From Saccharopolyspora soli (GTDB lineage Bacteria; Actinomycetota; Actinomycetes; Mycobacteriales; Pseudonocardiaceae), in contig NZ_JALBWV010000004.1 of the NCBI RefSeq assembly GCF_022678645.1, positions 164,067-228,066 of the forward strand: a DNA stretch of 64,000 nucleotides, in the 5' to 3' direction. The first letter of the stretch is position 1. Every line of letters begins with the position of its first letter. The translations under genes were made by a program, and so were the position numbers. Positions 44,367 through 52,334 of the stretch are shown piece after piece. A model generated the notes under the pieces. The model searched no databases. It was given only the letters and a program-made list of their open reading frames with translations, and was not told the DNA's origin.

Positions 44367-44804
44367 CTAGTACCCGGGTGGTCGCCGGTACCCCGCCGGA
44401 AAGTCCTTGTCCCGCCAGGCCACCACTCGCCAGCGCGCGTCCCCGTCCCGGCTCCACACCGTCGTGGTGGTTCCCGATCGCGACGGCCACTCCGAGCCAT
44501 CGGCTTGCGCACCTTGTTGCCGCCAGGCCCAATCGGCGATCGCCACGCCGTCACCCACGAGCCGAACAGCCCGGATTTCGCCGCTCGACCTGACGTTGGC
44601 GAACGTCGGGAAACCCGGTGGTGGGTCCGACGAATACAGCTTCTCGTGCAGCGCGCGGATCTCGGCACGGCCCTGCAAGACCATCCCGATCGGATTGTGG
44701 AAGTCCGCGTCGCGCTGGAACATCCCGACGAACCCATCAAGATCGAGGCGGTTGGCCGCCGACATGAGCTGACGCACCGCCACCCGAACATCACTCGCAC
44801 TCAT
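44367..44804 (-). CDS. SnoaL-like / SgcJ-EcaC family protein
   Basis: The 145-residue cone-shaped NTF2-like protein has MSAANRLDLDGFVGMFQRDADFHNPIG near the N-terminus and TTTTVWSRDGDARWRVVAWRDKDFPAG at the C-terminus, the pattern of SgcJ/EcaC oxidoreductase-like or nuclear-transport-factor-2-like proteins. No active-site set can be assigned. It is divergent from a TetR gene across a 127-bp region with two matching operator-like palindromes, so it is a probable TetR target. Confidence 0.78.
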   Translation of the reverse strand: MSASDVRVAVRQLMSAANRLDLDGFVGMFQRDADFHNPIGMVLQGRAEIRALHEKLYSSDPPPGFPTFANVRSSGEIRAVRLVGDGVAIADWAWRQQGAQADGSEWPSRSGTTTTVWSRDGDARWRVVAWRDKDFPAGYRRPPGY

Positions 44805-44842
44805 CTCGATCTCCTCCTTGAAACCAAACTCGGAACCGGAAC

Positions 44843-44858
44843 CGGAACTTCGATTCCC
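44843..44858. promoter_or_regulatory. TetR operator candidate 1 (CGGAA-N6-TTCC)
   Basis: CGGAACTTCGATTCCC is preceded by two further CGGAAC units at 44831 and 44837, making three direct CGGAAC copies before the inverted TTCC arm. It lies 39 bp before the SnoaL-like gene start and shares the GGAA-N6-TTCC architecture with the second site. Confidence 0.6.
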
Positions 44859-44896
44859 AATACTGCCCGTAGTACCAACATCACGTCAAGCTATTT

Positions 44897-44912
44897 CGGA
44901 ACCTGGATTCCG
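44897..44912. promoter_or_regulatory. TetR operator candidate 2 (CGGAA-N6-TTCCG)
   Basis: CGGAACCTGGATTCCG is a perfect five-base inverted repeat with a six-base spacer. It overlaps the expected -35 and spacer region of the tetR promoter, whose -10 is TACGCT at 44920-44925. Binding here would repress tetR itself. Confidence 0.65.
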
Positions 44913-44919
44913 GTTGGGT

Positions 44920-44925
44920 TACGCT
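44920..44925 (+). promoter_or_regulatory. -10 element (TACGCT), leaderless start for tetR
   Basis: TACGCT lies six bases before ATG 44932 with no ribosome binding site between. Confidence 0.55.
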
Positions 44926-44931
44926 GCGGGC

Positions 44932-45477
44932 ATGGAAGCTGAACGCCCGTTGCGCTCCGATGCCCGCCGCAACCGCGATCGGATCCTGGACGCCGCTCGG
45001 CAGTCGTTCGCCGAGGAGGGTTCGGGCGTGCAGATGGAACCGATCGCGCGCCGGGCAGGCGTGGGAGTCGGCACGCTCTACCGGAACTTCCCGACGAAAC
45101 AAGCGCTCGTCGCGGCGCTGGTGCAGGAGTGGGCGACTGAACGAGCTGCCAACCTCGACCGGGCGCTGGCCGTCCCGGACCCGTGGGAAGCAGTCGCCGA
45201 CAACGTCCGCAGCACCGCTGAAGCCATGAGCCGGGACGCGGGCCTGCGCGAGGCATTCCGGGATCTGCCGCCGAAACCGGCCGCCGGTGACGAGAGCATC
45301 TTCGAGCGCAAGCTGGCCGAACTGATCGACCGGGCCCGCCACTCCGGGGTGATCCGCGCGGAGGTCACCGCCGAGGCGTACCACGGCTTCATGGTCGGTC
45401 TGTCGGCGGCGATCTCGGCTGGCACCGACTGGCGCCTCGCGGCGGAAGTCCTGCTCAACGGAGTCGCCGCCCGCTGA
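44932..45477 (+). CDS. TetR-family transcriptional regulator
   Basis: The 181-residue protein has a TetR HTH at about residues 12-58 (RRNRDRILDAARQSFAEEGSGVQMEPIARRAGVGVGTLYRNFPTKQALVAALV). A helical ligand-binding domain with a SbtR-like C-terminal half follows (FERKLAELIDRARHSGVIRAEVTAEAYHGFMVGL). ATG 44932 appears leaderless. Two palindromes of the same type lie in its divergent region with the SnoaL-like gene, so autorepression and control of that neighbour are likely. The inducing ligand is not known. Confidence 0.9.
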   Translation: MEAERPLRSDARRNRDRILDAARQSFAEEGSGVQMEPIARRAGVGVGTLYRNFPTKQALVAALVQEWATERAANLDRALAVPDPWEAVADNVRSTAEAMSRDAGLREAFRDLPPKPAAGDESIFERKLAELIDRARHSGVIRAEVTAEAYHGFMVGLSAAISAGTDWRLAAEVLLNGVAAR

Positions 45478-45812
45478 CCCGATGCCCCGCTCTGGTCCCA
45501 ATCAGCGGGGTACTCGTCCTTGAGGACATCCACCGAAGCGGCCACGCTCGATTGCGTGGCCAGGCATGAAGTCGCAGTTCAGCATGTGGAACTTCACCCG
45601 CCTGTTCACCACGGAAGTCGGCACCAGCCCCGGCCGTACGTCGAGCGGTCCGGCGTAGCAGCCGTCCGCCTGATGCTCGAAACCGGCATTGCCCGGCGCT
45701 CCGGTTCCGGCCAGCGCCGAAACCATGCGGCACGCCTTCCTGCGGCAGCTGGGCGTGCCGCCCAACTGCCGCAGGGATCGTTTTCACGCCGCAAGACGAG
45801 GAGGAGATCGTC
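45478..45812. other. 335-bp gap with no supported gene
   Basis: Several overlapping ORFs exist on both strands but none has a ribosome binding site or family-like product. The leftward 88-codon ORF at 45502-45765 contains a non-random-looking NRRVKFHMLNCDFMPGH stretch and may be a gene remnant. AGACGAGGAGGAG just before 45813 is the ribosome binding site of the next gene. Confidence 0.4.
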
Positions 45813-46439
45813 ATGGACATCGCATTCGTGCTCTACGACCGCTTCACCGCCCTGGACCTGGTCGGGCCGTACGAGGCATTGGCCGCACATCCGGAGGTCA
45901 CCCCGCACTTCGTCGCGGCGACGCGGGATGTCGTGCGCTGCGACGCCGGGCTGCCGGTCCAGCCGACGGCGACCTTCGCCGAACTCACCCGACCTGACAT
46001 CGTGGTCGTCCCCGGCGGCTCGGGTTGGCGCCCAGCGCTGGACAACACGGCGGTTATCTCCTGGCTGGCCGCCGTGCACCCGCGCACGACGTGGACGACC
46101 TCGGTGTGCACTGGTTCCCTGCTGCTGGCGAAGGCCGGGATCCTCGCTGGCAGGCGCGCGACGACGCACTGGACGCTGCGCGAGACGCTGGCGGCACTGG
46201 GCGCCGAGGTCGCCACTGAGCGAGTGGTCTTCGACGAGAAGGTGGTTACCGCCGCAGGGGTGTCCGCGGGCATCGACATGGGGCTGTCGTTGGCGGCTGA
46301 GATGTGGGGCCGGGAGACGGGTGAGTTCATCCAGTTGGTCATGGAATACGACCCGCAACCGCCGATGGACTGCGGATCGCCCGAGAAGGCTGACCCGGCG
46401 GTGGTAGCCGCCGTGCGCGAAAGAGTAGCCGCTGCTTAG
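45813..46439 (+). CDS. DJ-1/PfpI family protein, isonitrile hydratase-like
   Basis: The 208-residue class I glutamine-amidotransferase-like protein begins MDIAFVLYDRFTALDLVGPYEAL, with the acidic residue of the family in that segment. It has VVVPGGSGWR (~64-73) and the nucleophile elbow SVCTGSLLLAKAGIL (Cys99), followed by GRRATTHW. GAGGAGG precedes ATG 45813. Related proteins hydrate isonitriles or act as the amidase half of AraC-type regulators. No DNA-binding domain is present here. The gene is separated from the histidine phosphatase gene by only 19 bp, though that gene has its own -10. Confidence 0.85.
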   Translation: MDIAFVLYDRFTALDLVGPYEALAAHPEVTPHFVAATRDVVRCDAGLPVQPTATFAELTRPDIVVVPGGSGWRPALDNTAVISWLAAVHPRTTWTTSVCTGSLLLAKAGILAGRRATTHWTLRETLAALGAEVATERVVFDEKVVTAAGVSAGIDMGLSLAAEMWGRETGEFIQLVMEYDPQPPMDCGSPEKADPAVVAAVRERVAAA

Positions 46440-46445
46440 CACGGT

Positions 46446-46451
46446 TACGCT
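46446..46451 (+). promoter_or_regulatory. -10 element (TACGCT), leaderless start for the histidine phosphatase
   Basis: TACGCT lies seven bases before GTG 46459, directly after the stop codon of the PfpI gene, with no ribosome binding site. Confidence 0.5.
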
Positions 46452-46458
46452 CGACGCC

Positions 46459-47055
46459 GTGGCACAGGATGAGCACCGCGTTTACGTCCTCCGGCACGGC
46501 ACCACCGAGTGGTCCAAGACCGGCCAGCACACCAGCCGTTCCGACATCCCGCTGACCGTCGAAGGTGAACTGCGGGCCCGGCAGGCCGGGCAGACGCTTT
46601 CCGCGTTGCGCCCGGCCGGGCCGGTCGTCGTGCTGGCGAGCCCGCGGCAGCGCGCGCAGCGCACCGCGACGCTCGCCGGACTCGCGGACGTCGTCACCGA
46701 ACCGCTGCTCGCGGAGTGGGACTACGGCGACTACGAGGGCCTGACGACTGCGCAGATCCGCGAGAAGGTGCCGGGCTGGACGGTGTGGACGCACTCCTGC
46801 CCCGGTGGCGAAACAGCGGCGGATGTCACGGTGCGCGCCGACAAGCTGCTGGCCCGCATCCAGGACACGGACGCCGATGTGGCGCTGGTGGGTCACGGTC
46901 ACTTCAGCCGCTGCCTGATCGCCCGCTGGCTGGGTTTGCCGACCACTTCGGGGGTGCACTTCGCGCTGGATCCGGCGGGTATCACGGTGCTCGGCCACGA
47001 GCGGGGCGTACCGCAGGTGGAGCGGTCCAACATCCCGCCGTGGCAACACGGCTGA
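46459..47055 (+). CDS. Histidine phosphatase family protein
   Basis: The 198-residue protein belongs to the phosphoglycerate-mutase-like superfamily. The catalytic RHG motif is in VYVLRHGTTEWSKTGQHTSRSDIPLT (His13). LASPRQRAQRTATLAGL (~59-75), the acid EWDYGDYEGL (~86) and the second catalytic His in VALVGHGHFSRCLIARWLGLP (~142) are all present. It may dephosphorylate sugar phosphates or act as acid phosphatase; substrate unknown. GTG 46459 appears leaderless. The next gene, a GNAT enzyme, starts 61 bp downstream on the same strand. Confidence 0.9.
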   Translation: MAQDEHRVYVLRHGTTEWSKTGQHTSRSDIPLTVEGELRARQAGQTLSALRPAGPVVVLASPRQRAQRTATLAGLADVVTEPLLAEWDYGDYEGLTTAQIREKVPGWTVWTHSCPGGETAADVTVRADKLLARIQDTDADVALVGHGHFSRCLIARWLGLPTTSGVHFALDPAGITVLGHERGVPQVERSNIPPWQHG

Positions 47056-47116
47056 CCGGATGAATCCCGCGCGGCGAATACCCTTGGGCGGCACGGCAAG
47101 TCTTGTGGAGGTGTCG

Positions 47117-47584
47117 ATGATCCGTCGGGCGATGAGAGCTGACGTGCCCGCCATGGTGGAGTTGGTCCACGAACTCGCGCGTTACGAGAAGGCGCCGGAC
47201 CAGTGCCACCTGACCGAGCAGCAACTGCTGGACGCCCTGTTCGGCCCCGCCCCGGCACTGTTCGGCCACGTGGCCGAAGTGGACGGTGCGGTCGTGGGTC
47301 TGTCCCTGTGGTTCCTCAACTTCTCGACCTGGGAGGGCGTGCACGGCATCTACCTGGAAGACCTGTACGTCCGACCGGAGCATCGCGGTTCCGGCCTCGG
47401 CAAGGCGTTGCTGCAGGCTTTGGCGCGGGAGTGCGTGCAGCGTGGTTACGCGCGGCTGGAATGGTCCGTGCTGAACTGGAACGAGCCGTCGATCAATTTC
47501 TACAAGGCGGCCGGTGCGATCCCGATGGACGAGTGGACCGTGTACCGACTCACTGGTGACGCACTGCGCGCGTTCAGCTCCTGA
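47117..47584 (+). CDS. GNAT-family N-acetyltransferase
   Basis: The 155-residue protein has IRRAMRADVPAMVELVHELARYEKAPDQCHLTEQQL at the start and the acetyl-CoA motif LEDLYVRPEHRGSGLGKALLQALARECVQRGY (~80-112), then EWSVLNWNEPSINFYKAAGAIPMDEWTVYRL. This is the diamine/spermidine acetyltransferase-like (SSAT) branch. ATG 47117 was chosen because GGAGG precedes it; in-frame sequence upstream is not family-like. A polyamine or an amino-acid amine is the likely acceptor. Confidence 0.88.
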   Translation: MIRRAMRADVPAMVELVHELARYEKAPDQCHLTEQQLLDALFGPAPALFGHVAEVDGAVVGLSLWFLNFSTWEGVHGIYLEDLYVRPEHRGSGLGKALLQALARECVQRGYARLEWSVLNWNEPSINFYKAAGAIPMDEWTVYRLTGDALRAFSS

Positions 47585-47661
47585 ACGCGCCGCCGGGGAC
47601 TGGCGCCGCGGAAAGGTCCCTTGTGGACTGCTCTTGCCCACGCTGCTGCGGAGATGCGCGC

Positions 47662-48093
47662 TCAGTCGTCTCGATCCGCGTCCGGGGCGGTGCTCGCGTA
47701 AAACGCCCAGGCCCGTCCCTCGCGGTTGAACAGGAACCACAGCACGGCGATGGCGGGCACCGCGATCACCAACGCGATCACGGGCTGCCCGGACGGCCCG
47801 AACGCGTACCACGCGGTGCCCAGCAGCAACAGCTGCAACAGCAGGGCAGGAGTGCGCGCCCAGTGCTTCCCCTTCCACAGCCCGATGCCCGCGGCCAGCA
47901 CTCCGGCGGCCAGCAGCGCGTAGTACCCGGCTTCGCCGTAGGTTTCGCCGCGCTCCAGTTGTCCCACCCCGCCGAGGTCGGTGGCAGTGCCGCGCACCAG
48001 CAGCGCCCCGACGAAGATCAGTCCGGCCACCGCTTGCAACGTGGTCAGGACACCTGCGATTCGCACGGTGCGCGGGACAACTTCGGTCGACAC
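47662..48093 (-). CDS. Small membrane protein, unknown
   Basis: The 143-residue protein has about four membrane segments, near residues 10-30, 50-70, 78-97 and 100-118 (LALVIAVPAIAVLWFLF), and a charged C-terminus (TAPDADRDD). GTG 48093 follows GGAAGG with eight bases spacing. No catalytic or binding residues stand out and no family was recognised. It looks like a DoxX-sized inner membrane protein but lacks that motif. Convergent with the GNAT gene. Confidence 0.7.
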   Translation of the reverse strand: MSTEVVPRTVRIAGVLTTLQAVAGLIFVGALLVRGTATDLGGVGQLERGETYGEAGYYALLAAGVLAAGIGLWKGKHWARTPALLLQLLLLGTAWYAFGPSGQPVIALVIAVPAIAVLWFLFNREGRAWAFYASTAPDADRDD

Positions 48094-48522
48094 GGTCGTC
48101 GTCGCCTTCCCAAGAAATGAAATCGTGACTCTGCGTATGCGCTCTCGATGGTAATACCGCCCGAACGCCGCATGGCTGCGGCCGGGGTCACGCGCAATGA
48201 TCGACTCATGGCTGGAGCGGCGGTCGCGGGCGTCGGGGTGTCCTGGCGATCCGCCGTGTGCCCGGCCCGCGCTGGTGGACGACGATCGGATGCGCTCCGG
48301 GGTTGCGCATCCGAAGTCCGCCGGTACCCGGTGGCAGTCAACGGCACGGCGCACCCGTTCCTGGTGTCTCAGCCTGCCGATCCCACCGCGATCGGGCACG
48401 TCAGCCGATCCCTGTGCGACTCACCGCGGAAGGGGGCGCTCCGGGAGAACTGAACGCGGCCCGACGCCGCAGAACACCGGACGGTGCATCGGGTGCCATC
48501 GGCCTCGCCTAGGCTTCGGGTT
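48094..48522. other. 429-bp region before the lipid kinase gene
   Basis: It contains the divergent promoters of the membrane protein and the lipid kinase. The overlapping ORFs here are arginine/proline-rich readings typical of out-of-frame high-GC sequence. I see no RNA gene or clear repeat. The only recognisable signal is the -10 at 48510-48515. Confidence 0.5.
48510..48515 (+). promoter_or_regulatory. -10 element (TAGGCT), leaderless start for the lipid kinase
   Basis: TAGGCT lies seven bases before GTG 48523 and there is no ribosome binding site. Confidence 0.55.
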
Positions 48523-49449
48523 GTGCGCGCCGTACTCGTCGTCAACCCGCAGGCGACGTCCACGACTGCGGCTGGCCGGGACGTGATCGCCCATGCGCTG
48601 GCCAGCGAGCTGAAGCTGGACGTCGTTGAAACGCAGCACTGGGGCCATGCCGCCGACACCGCGCGGGCGGCCGTCGAGGACGGCGTCGACCTGCTGATCG
48701 CGCACGGCGGCGATGGCACGGTGAACGAAGTGGTCAACGGCATGTTCTCGGCTGGCGAGCCGGGCGAGAAGACGATGCCGACGCTGGGTGTGGTGCCGGG
48801 CGGTTCCGCGAACGTCTTCGCCCGCGCGCTCGGTCTGCCCAAGGACCCGGTCGAGGCCACCCACCGGCTGTTGCGGGCGGTGGCCGACGGCAGTGGCCGG
48901 TGGGTGGGCCTCGGCAAAGCCGACGACCGCTGGTTCACCTTCAACGCAGGCGTCGGTTGGGATGCCGAGGTCGTCGCCGAGGTCGAGCGGCAACGCTCCC
49001 GCGGCCGGAATGTGACTCCCGCCCTGTACGCCCGCACCGCGCTGAGCTGTTACTTCCGCATGGCGCATCGCGAGCCGTTGATCAGCTTGCGAATTGGTGA
49101 CGAAAAACCAATCGATAGACTACACAGCGTGTTCGTTTCGAACACTGATCCGTGGACGTATCTCGGGTCTCGCCCGGTCCGCATGAGCCCGGAGACCAGC
49201 TTCGATACCGGCCTGGGCGTCTTCGCGCCGCACAACATGAATGCTTACCCTGTGTTACAACATGTAGCGCAGATGCTACGCGGTAGAGCGAAACCACACT
49301 CAAGAAACTCAATTCAGCGTGCAGACGTGGGGTATCTCCGCGTAACCTGTACGGAGCCGTTGCGCCTGCAGGTCGACGGCGATTGCCTGGGCGAGCGTTC
49401 GGCGATCGAGTTCTTCTCCGTCCCGGATGCTGTCCGCGTCGCTGTATAA
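48523..49449 (+). CDS. Diacylglycerol kinase family lipid kinase
   Basis: The 308-residue DAGK-catalytic-domain protein has VRAVLVVNPQATSTT (~1-15), DLLIAHGGDGTVNEVVNGMF (the GGDGT nucleotide motif, ~61-80) and LGVVPGGSANVFARALGLP (~88-106). The C-terminal LRLQVDGDCLGERSAIEFFSVPDAV matches the family. It phosphorylates a lipid such as diacylglycerol, or a sphingoid-like acceptor, at the membrane. GTG 48523 appears leaderless. The whiB1 gene follows on the same strand 248 bp away. Confidence 0.92.
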   Translation: MRAVLVVNPQATSTTAAGRDVIAHALASELKLDVVETQHWGHAADTARAAVEDGVDLLIAHGGDGTVNEVVNGMFSAGEPGEKTMPTLGVVPGGSANVFARALGLPKDPVEATHRLLRAVADGSGRWVGLGKADDRWFTFNAGVGWDAEVVAEVERQRSRGRNVTPALYARTALSCYFRMAHREPLISLRIGDEKPIDRLHSVFVSNTDPWTYLGSRPVRMSPETSFDTGLGVFAPHNMNAYPVLQHVAQMLRGRAKPHSRNSIQRADVGYLRVTCTEPLRLQVDGDCLGERSAIEFFSVPDAVRVAV

Positions 49450-49595
49450 CCTTCTCGTAACGGATGAACGTAGTTATTGGCTCGCGACCCCCGCCTGCGA
49501 CCGATGACAGACCGAAACCCCTGGTCAAGTCCTATCGATCTTTCAGGTGAGTTCTCTCACCACGCGAGATCGAACTCTTGACATCGCGGCAGTTC

Positions 49596-49638
49596 GTGAA
49601 AGCATTCACAAGCACACGGACTCCGTGAAAGCATTCAC
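49596..49638. promoter_or_regulatory. Two CRP-like sites upstream of whiB1
   Basis: GTGAAAGCATTCAC occurs twice, at 49596-49609 and 49625-49638, centred 29 bp apart. Each is a GTGA-N6-TCAC palindrome, the core of the CRP/Cmr consensus, and is followed by A/AA. A -35-like TTGACA at 49578-49583 precedes the first site. In M. tuberculosis the whiB1 promoter is also controlled by CRP at two sites. Confidence 0.75.
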
Positions 49639-49697
49639 AAACACCCCGAACGAAACGAGCGGCGCGCGTGGGCGCGCCTAGCGAGGAGCAAGGAACG

Positions 49698-49952
49698 ATG
49701 GACTGGCGCCACCGTGCGGTTTGCCGTGACGAGGACCCGGAGCTGTTCTTCCCCGTTGGGAACAGCGGTCCTGCTGTGCTGCAGATCGCCGAGGCGAAGG
49801 CCGTTTGCCGCCGTTGTCCGGTCGCCTCCGAGTGCCTGGCCTGGGCACTGGAGAGCGGGCAGGACGCTGGCGTCTGGGGCGGTATGAGCGAAGACGAGCG
49901 GCGTGCGCTCAAGCGGCGCAACGCTCGCACCCGGGCTCGCACCAACGCCTGA
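49698..49952 (+). CDS. whiB1: WhiB1-type iron-sulfur regulator
   Basis: The 84-residue protein has four cluster-binding cysteines (Cys9, Cys37, Cys40, Cys46), the DEDPELFFPVG segment, the GVWGGMSEDERR turn and a basic tail (ALKRRNARTRAR). It binds a nitric-oxide-sensitive [4Fe-4S] cluster and interacts with the principal sigma factor; WhiB1 is essential in mycobacteria. ATG 49698 fits the family N-terminus MDWRH and follows AAGGAAC. Two CRP-like sites lie 60-100 bp upstream. The terminator at 49968 follows. Confidence 0.96.
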   Translation: MDWRHRAVCRDEDPELFFPVGNSGPAVLQIAEAKAVCRRCPVASECLAWALESGQDAGVWGGMSEDERRALKRRNARTRARTNA

Positions 49953-49967
49953 GTCGGGCAGCTCGCT

Positions 49968-50016
49968 GAAAACGTGTCGGGTCGGTCACACCCCCGGTGG
50001 CCGACCGCACGTTTTC
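49968..50016. terminator. Bidirectional terminator between whiB1 and pdtaS
   Basis: GAAAACGTG at 49968-49976 pairs with CACGTTTTC at 50008-50016, with an inner GGTCGG/CCGACC stem. The A-run and T-run at the two bases make it work in both directions between convergent genes. The rest of the 307-bp gap is featureless. Confidence 0.8.
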
Positions 50017-50259
50017 GCCCCGGTCGAACGAACGGCCATCGCATCTGACAACCGACAAGCCCCGACGAGACCCCCGGCCGATCCGCGTCGATGTCGGCCC
50101 CGGCAGGACCCGTCAAGCTCTCGACTTCGATGAGCTGACGGCCCCGGGAAACCCGACCCGATCGGCCGCGACACGCCACCCGACTCGATCGGCGTGTCAC
50201 CACTAGATCGACGCACCAGCGCGGTGCCCGACCAACGGGGCCCGACCAACGGGGCGACG

Positions 50260-51753
50260 TCAGCGCCGGTACTTCAGAGGCACCCGCAAGACCGCCTCGG
50301 TACCGCGTTGCCGACCGCGACCGCGCAAGCTCAATGACCCTCGGAGTTCGGATTCCACGAGGGTCCGCACGATCTGCAGGCCGAGGCGTTCGGCGCGTTC
50401 GAGGGAGAAACCCTTCGGCAAGCCGCGACCGTCATCGGAGATGACGACGTCCAGCCAACGCGCCGAACGCTCCGCCTGCACGACCACTTCACCGCCCTGC
50501 CCTTCCGGGAAGGCGTGTTCAAAAGCGTTCTGCACCAATTCGGTGAGCACCATCACCAACGGCGTGGCCAGCTCGGCCGACACGACCCCGAAACGTCCCT
50601 CGCGGCGCACCTTCACCCCGGTCTCCGCCGCAGCGACATCACTCATCATCGGGATGACGCGGTCGACCACGTCATCCAGATCCACCCGCTCGTCCACCGA
50701 CATCGAAAGCGTCTCGTGCACCAACGCGATCGACGTCACGCGGCGTACCGACTCGTCCAACGCGAGCCGCGCCTCGTTGTTGCCGGTGCGCCGCGCCTGC
50801 AACCGCAGCAGCGCGGCCACCGTCTGCAGATTGTTCTTGACCCGGTGATGGATCTCGCGGATCGTCGCGTCCTTCGACATCAGCGCGCGATCCCGGCGCT
50901 TTACCTCGGTGACGTCGCGCACCAGCACCAGCGCGCCCGCCGCCTGCCCGCGAGGCCGCAGCGGCAGGGTGCGGAACAGGACTGTCGCGCCGCGTGCCTC
51001 GGCTTCGATGCGCATGCTGGGCTGCCCGCTCACCGCCCGCCGGGTGCGTTGCGCGACCTCGTCGGCGTCGAACGGGTCGTTGAGCAGCGACCGGGTCAGC
51101 GGGGCCAGCTGCGCTCCGACCAAGTCCGCGGCGTGCCCCATCCGGTGGTAGGCCGACAGCGCGTTGGGGCTGGCGAACACCACTGTCCCGGAGCTGTCCA
51201 GGCGGATCAGACCGTCGCCGACCCGCGGGCTGGTGTGCACATCGGGCGCTGGCTCCGGTGTCGGGAAGGAACCGTCGGCGACCATTTGGCACAGGTCGGC
51301 GGCGCTGCCCAGGTAGGAGATCTCCAGCGGACTCGGCACCCGCGGCACGGCCAGGTTGGTGTCCCTGCTGAGCACCGCGACGATTTCGTCTCCCAGCCGC
51401 ACGGGAATGGTCTCGCGCCGCACCGGAACCCCGAGGTGCCAGCGCGGGTCCTCCTCGCGGCAGATCCGGCCTTCCAGTGCGGCGCGCCGCAGCTGCGGAT
51501 GTTCGTCCTGGGTGACCACGGAACCGACCACGTCTTCCGGATGGGCCGTGGGAGCGGTCGTCGGCCTCGCCTGCGCCACACAGAGGAAGCGGCTTTCCGG
51601 GGCGTCCTGCGGGCCGATCGGAACCCAGAGCAGGAAGTCGGCGAACGACAGGTCGGACAGCAGCTGCCACTCGGCGACCACGAGTTGCAGGTGGTCGGCG
51701 GCGGTACCGGACAATCCGGTGTGCTCGGCGAGCAGATCACTCAGCGTGGACAA
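50260..51753 (-). CDS. pdtaS: Two-component sensor histidine kinase (PdtaS-type)
   Basis: The 497-residue soluble kinase has an N-terminal GAF-type domain (~1-150), a PAS domain (~165-280, GLIRLDSSGTVVFASPNALSAYHRMG), a HisKA_2 dimerisation/phosphoacceptor segment EIHHRVKNNLQTVAALLRLQARRTGN (~295-320) and a HATPase (ELVQNAFEHAFPEGQGGEVV, DDGRGLPKGF). In mycobacteria PdtaS phosphorylates PdtaR, an RNA-binding ANTAR antiterminator, and responds to copper and nitric oxide. The response regulator is not in the window. TTG 51753 follows GAGGGG. It lies 31 bp after the biotinyl-protein gene on the same strand. Confidence 0.92.
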   Translation of the reverse strand: MSTLSDLLAEHTGLSGTAADHLQLVVAEWQLLSDLSFADFLLWVPIGPQDAPESRFLCVAQARPTTAPTAHPEDVVGSVVTQDEHPQLRRAALEGRICREEDPRWHLGVPVRRETIPVRLGDEIVAVLSRDTNLAVPRVPSPLEISYLGSAADLCQMVADGSFPTPEPAPDVHTSPRVGDGLIRLDSSGTVVFASPNALSAYHRMGHAADLVGAQLAPLTRSLLNDPFDADEVAQRTRRAVSGQPSMRIEAEARGATVLFRTLPLRPRGQAAGALVLVRDVTEVKRRDRALMSKDATIREIHHRVKNNLQTVAALLRLQARRTGNNEARLALDESVRRVTSIALVHETLSMSVDERVDLDDVVDRVIPMMSDVAAAETGVKVRREGRFGVVSAELATPLVMVLTELVQNAFEHAFPEGQGGEVVVQAERSARWLDVVISDDGRGLPKGFSLERAERLGLQIVRTLVESELRGSLSLRGRGRQRGTEAVLRVPLKYRR

Positions 51754-51784
51754 GGTCGGCCCCTCGGAGTCGGCGCGGTCGCGC

Positions 51785-52000
51785 TCATTCGACGACCGCG
51801 ATCAGATCGCCTTCCTGGACCACGTCGCCTGGCTTGACCGCGAGCGTGCTGATCGTGCCGGACGCCTCGCTGAGCACCGGGATCTCCATCTTCATGGACT
51901 CCAACAGCACCAGCGAGGCTCCGTCGTTGACCGAGTCACCTTCGGCGACCGACACCGCCATCACGTTGGCGACCATCTCGGCGCGGATCTCCTCGGCCAT
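51785..52000 (-). CDS. Biotin carboxyl carrier-like biotinylated protein (TB7.3-type)
   Basis: The 71-residue protein is a single biotinyl domain with LLESMKMEIPV (biotin-acceptor Lys37) and the typical closing strand GDVVQEGDLIAVVE. It matches TB7.3 of M. tuberculosis, found in the same place beside PdtaS and RshA. It could serve an acyl-CoA carboxylase elsewhere. ATG 52000 is preceded by GAGGAAAG. Confidence 0.93.
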   Translation of the reverse strand: MAEEIRAEMVANVMAVSVAEGDSVNDGASLVLLESMKMEIPVLSEASGTISTLAVKPGDVVQEGDLIAVVE

Positions 52001-52181
52001 GCTTTCCTCCTCATCGCGGACCCGCGGGGCCCACGCTTAGGAAACCACGACCGGAACCACCCATCGGCGGCAGGTGGTGGACATGTCAAACTGGACGCTT
52101 GAAACCCCAGCGGAGACCGGGTGGGCGCATGCTCCCCGGGGTCTCCGGACTGGTCGGACAGCCGAACTTGAGGGAGAGGCC

Positions 52182-52259
52182 ATGGGTAAGCGGGCCCGCA
52201 AGAAGAAGGACCGGCGCAAGAACAAGGCCAACCACGGCAAGCGCCCCAACGGTTCGTGA
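52182..52259 (+). CDS. Ribosomal protein bL37-like 25-residue protein
   Basis: ATG 52182 follows GAGGGAGAGG and encodes 25 residues: a highly basic first half (MGKRARKKKDRRKNK) followed by ANHGKRPNGS. The ANHGKRPN ending and Lys/Arg content match bL37, the small 50S protein first seen in mycobacterial ribosome structures. It stands between the TB7.3-type and rshA genes on the opposite strand. Being so short it would be missed by most gene callers. Confidence 0.85.
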   Translation: MGKRARKKKDRRKNKANHGKRPNGS

Positions 52260-52334
52260 ATACGACGGCACCAGCCGCCGAAAGCTCGAATGGCCCTGGA
52301 CCAGAGCGGTCCGGGGCCATTCGTCGTATTGCGG

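Noticed and set aside
45502..45765. Leftward 88-codon ORF containing NRRVKFHMLNCDFMPGH
   Set aside because: It has no ribosome binding site, no family match and overlaps other weak ORFs. It may be a gene remnant but cannot be supported as a gene.
47608..47624. GGAAAGGTCCCTTGTGG as another copy of the dispersed repeat
   Set aside because: It matches the core at too few positions and lacks the GACA and GCT flanks.
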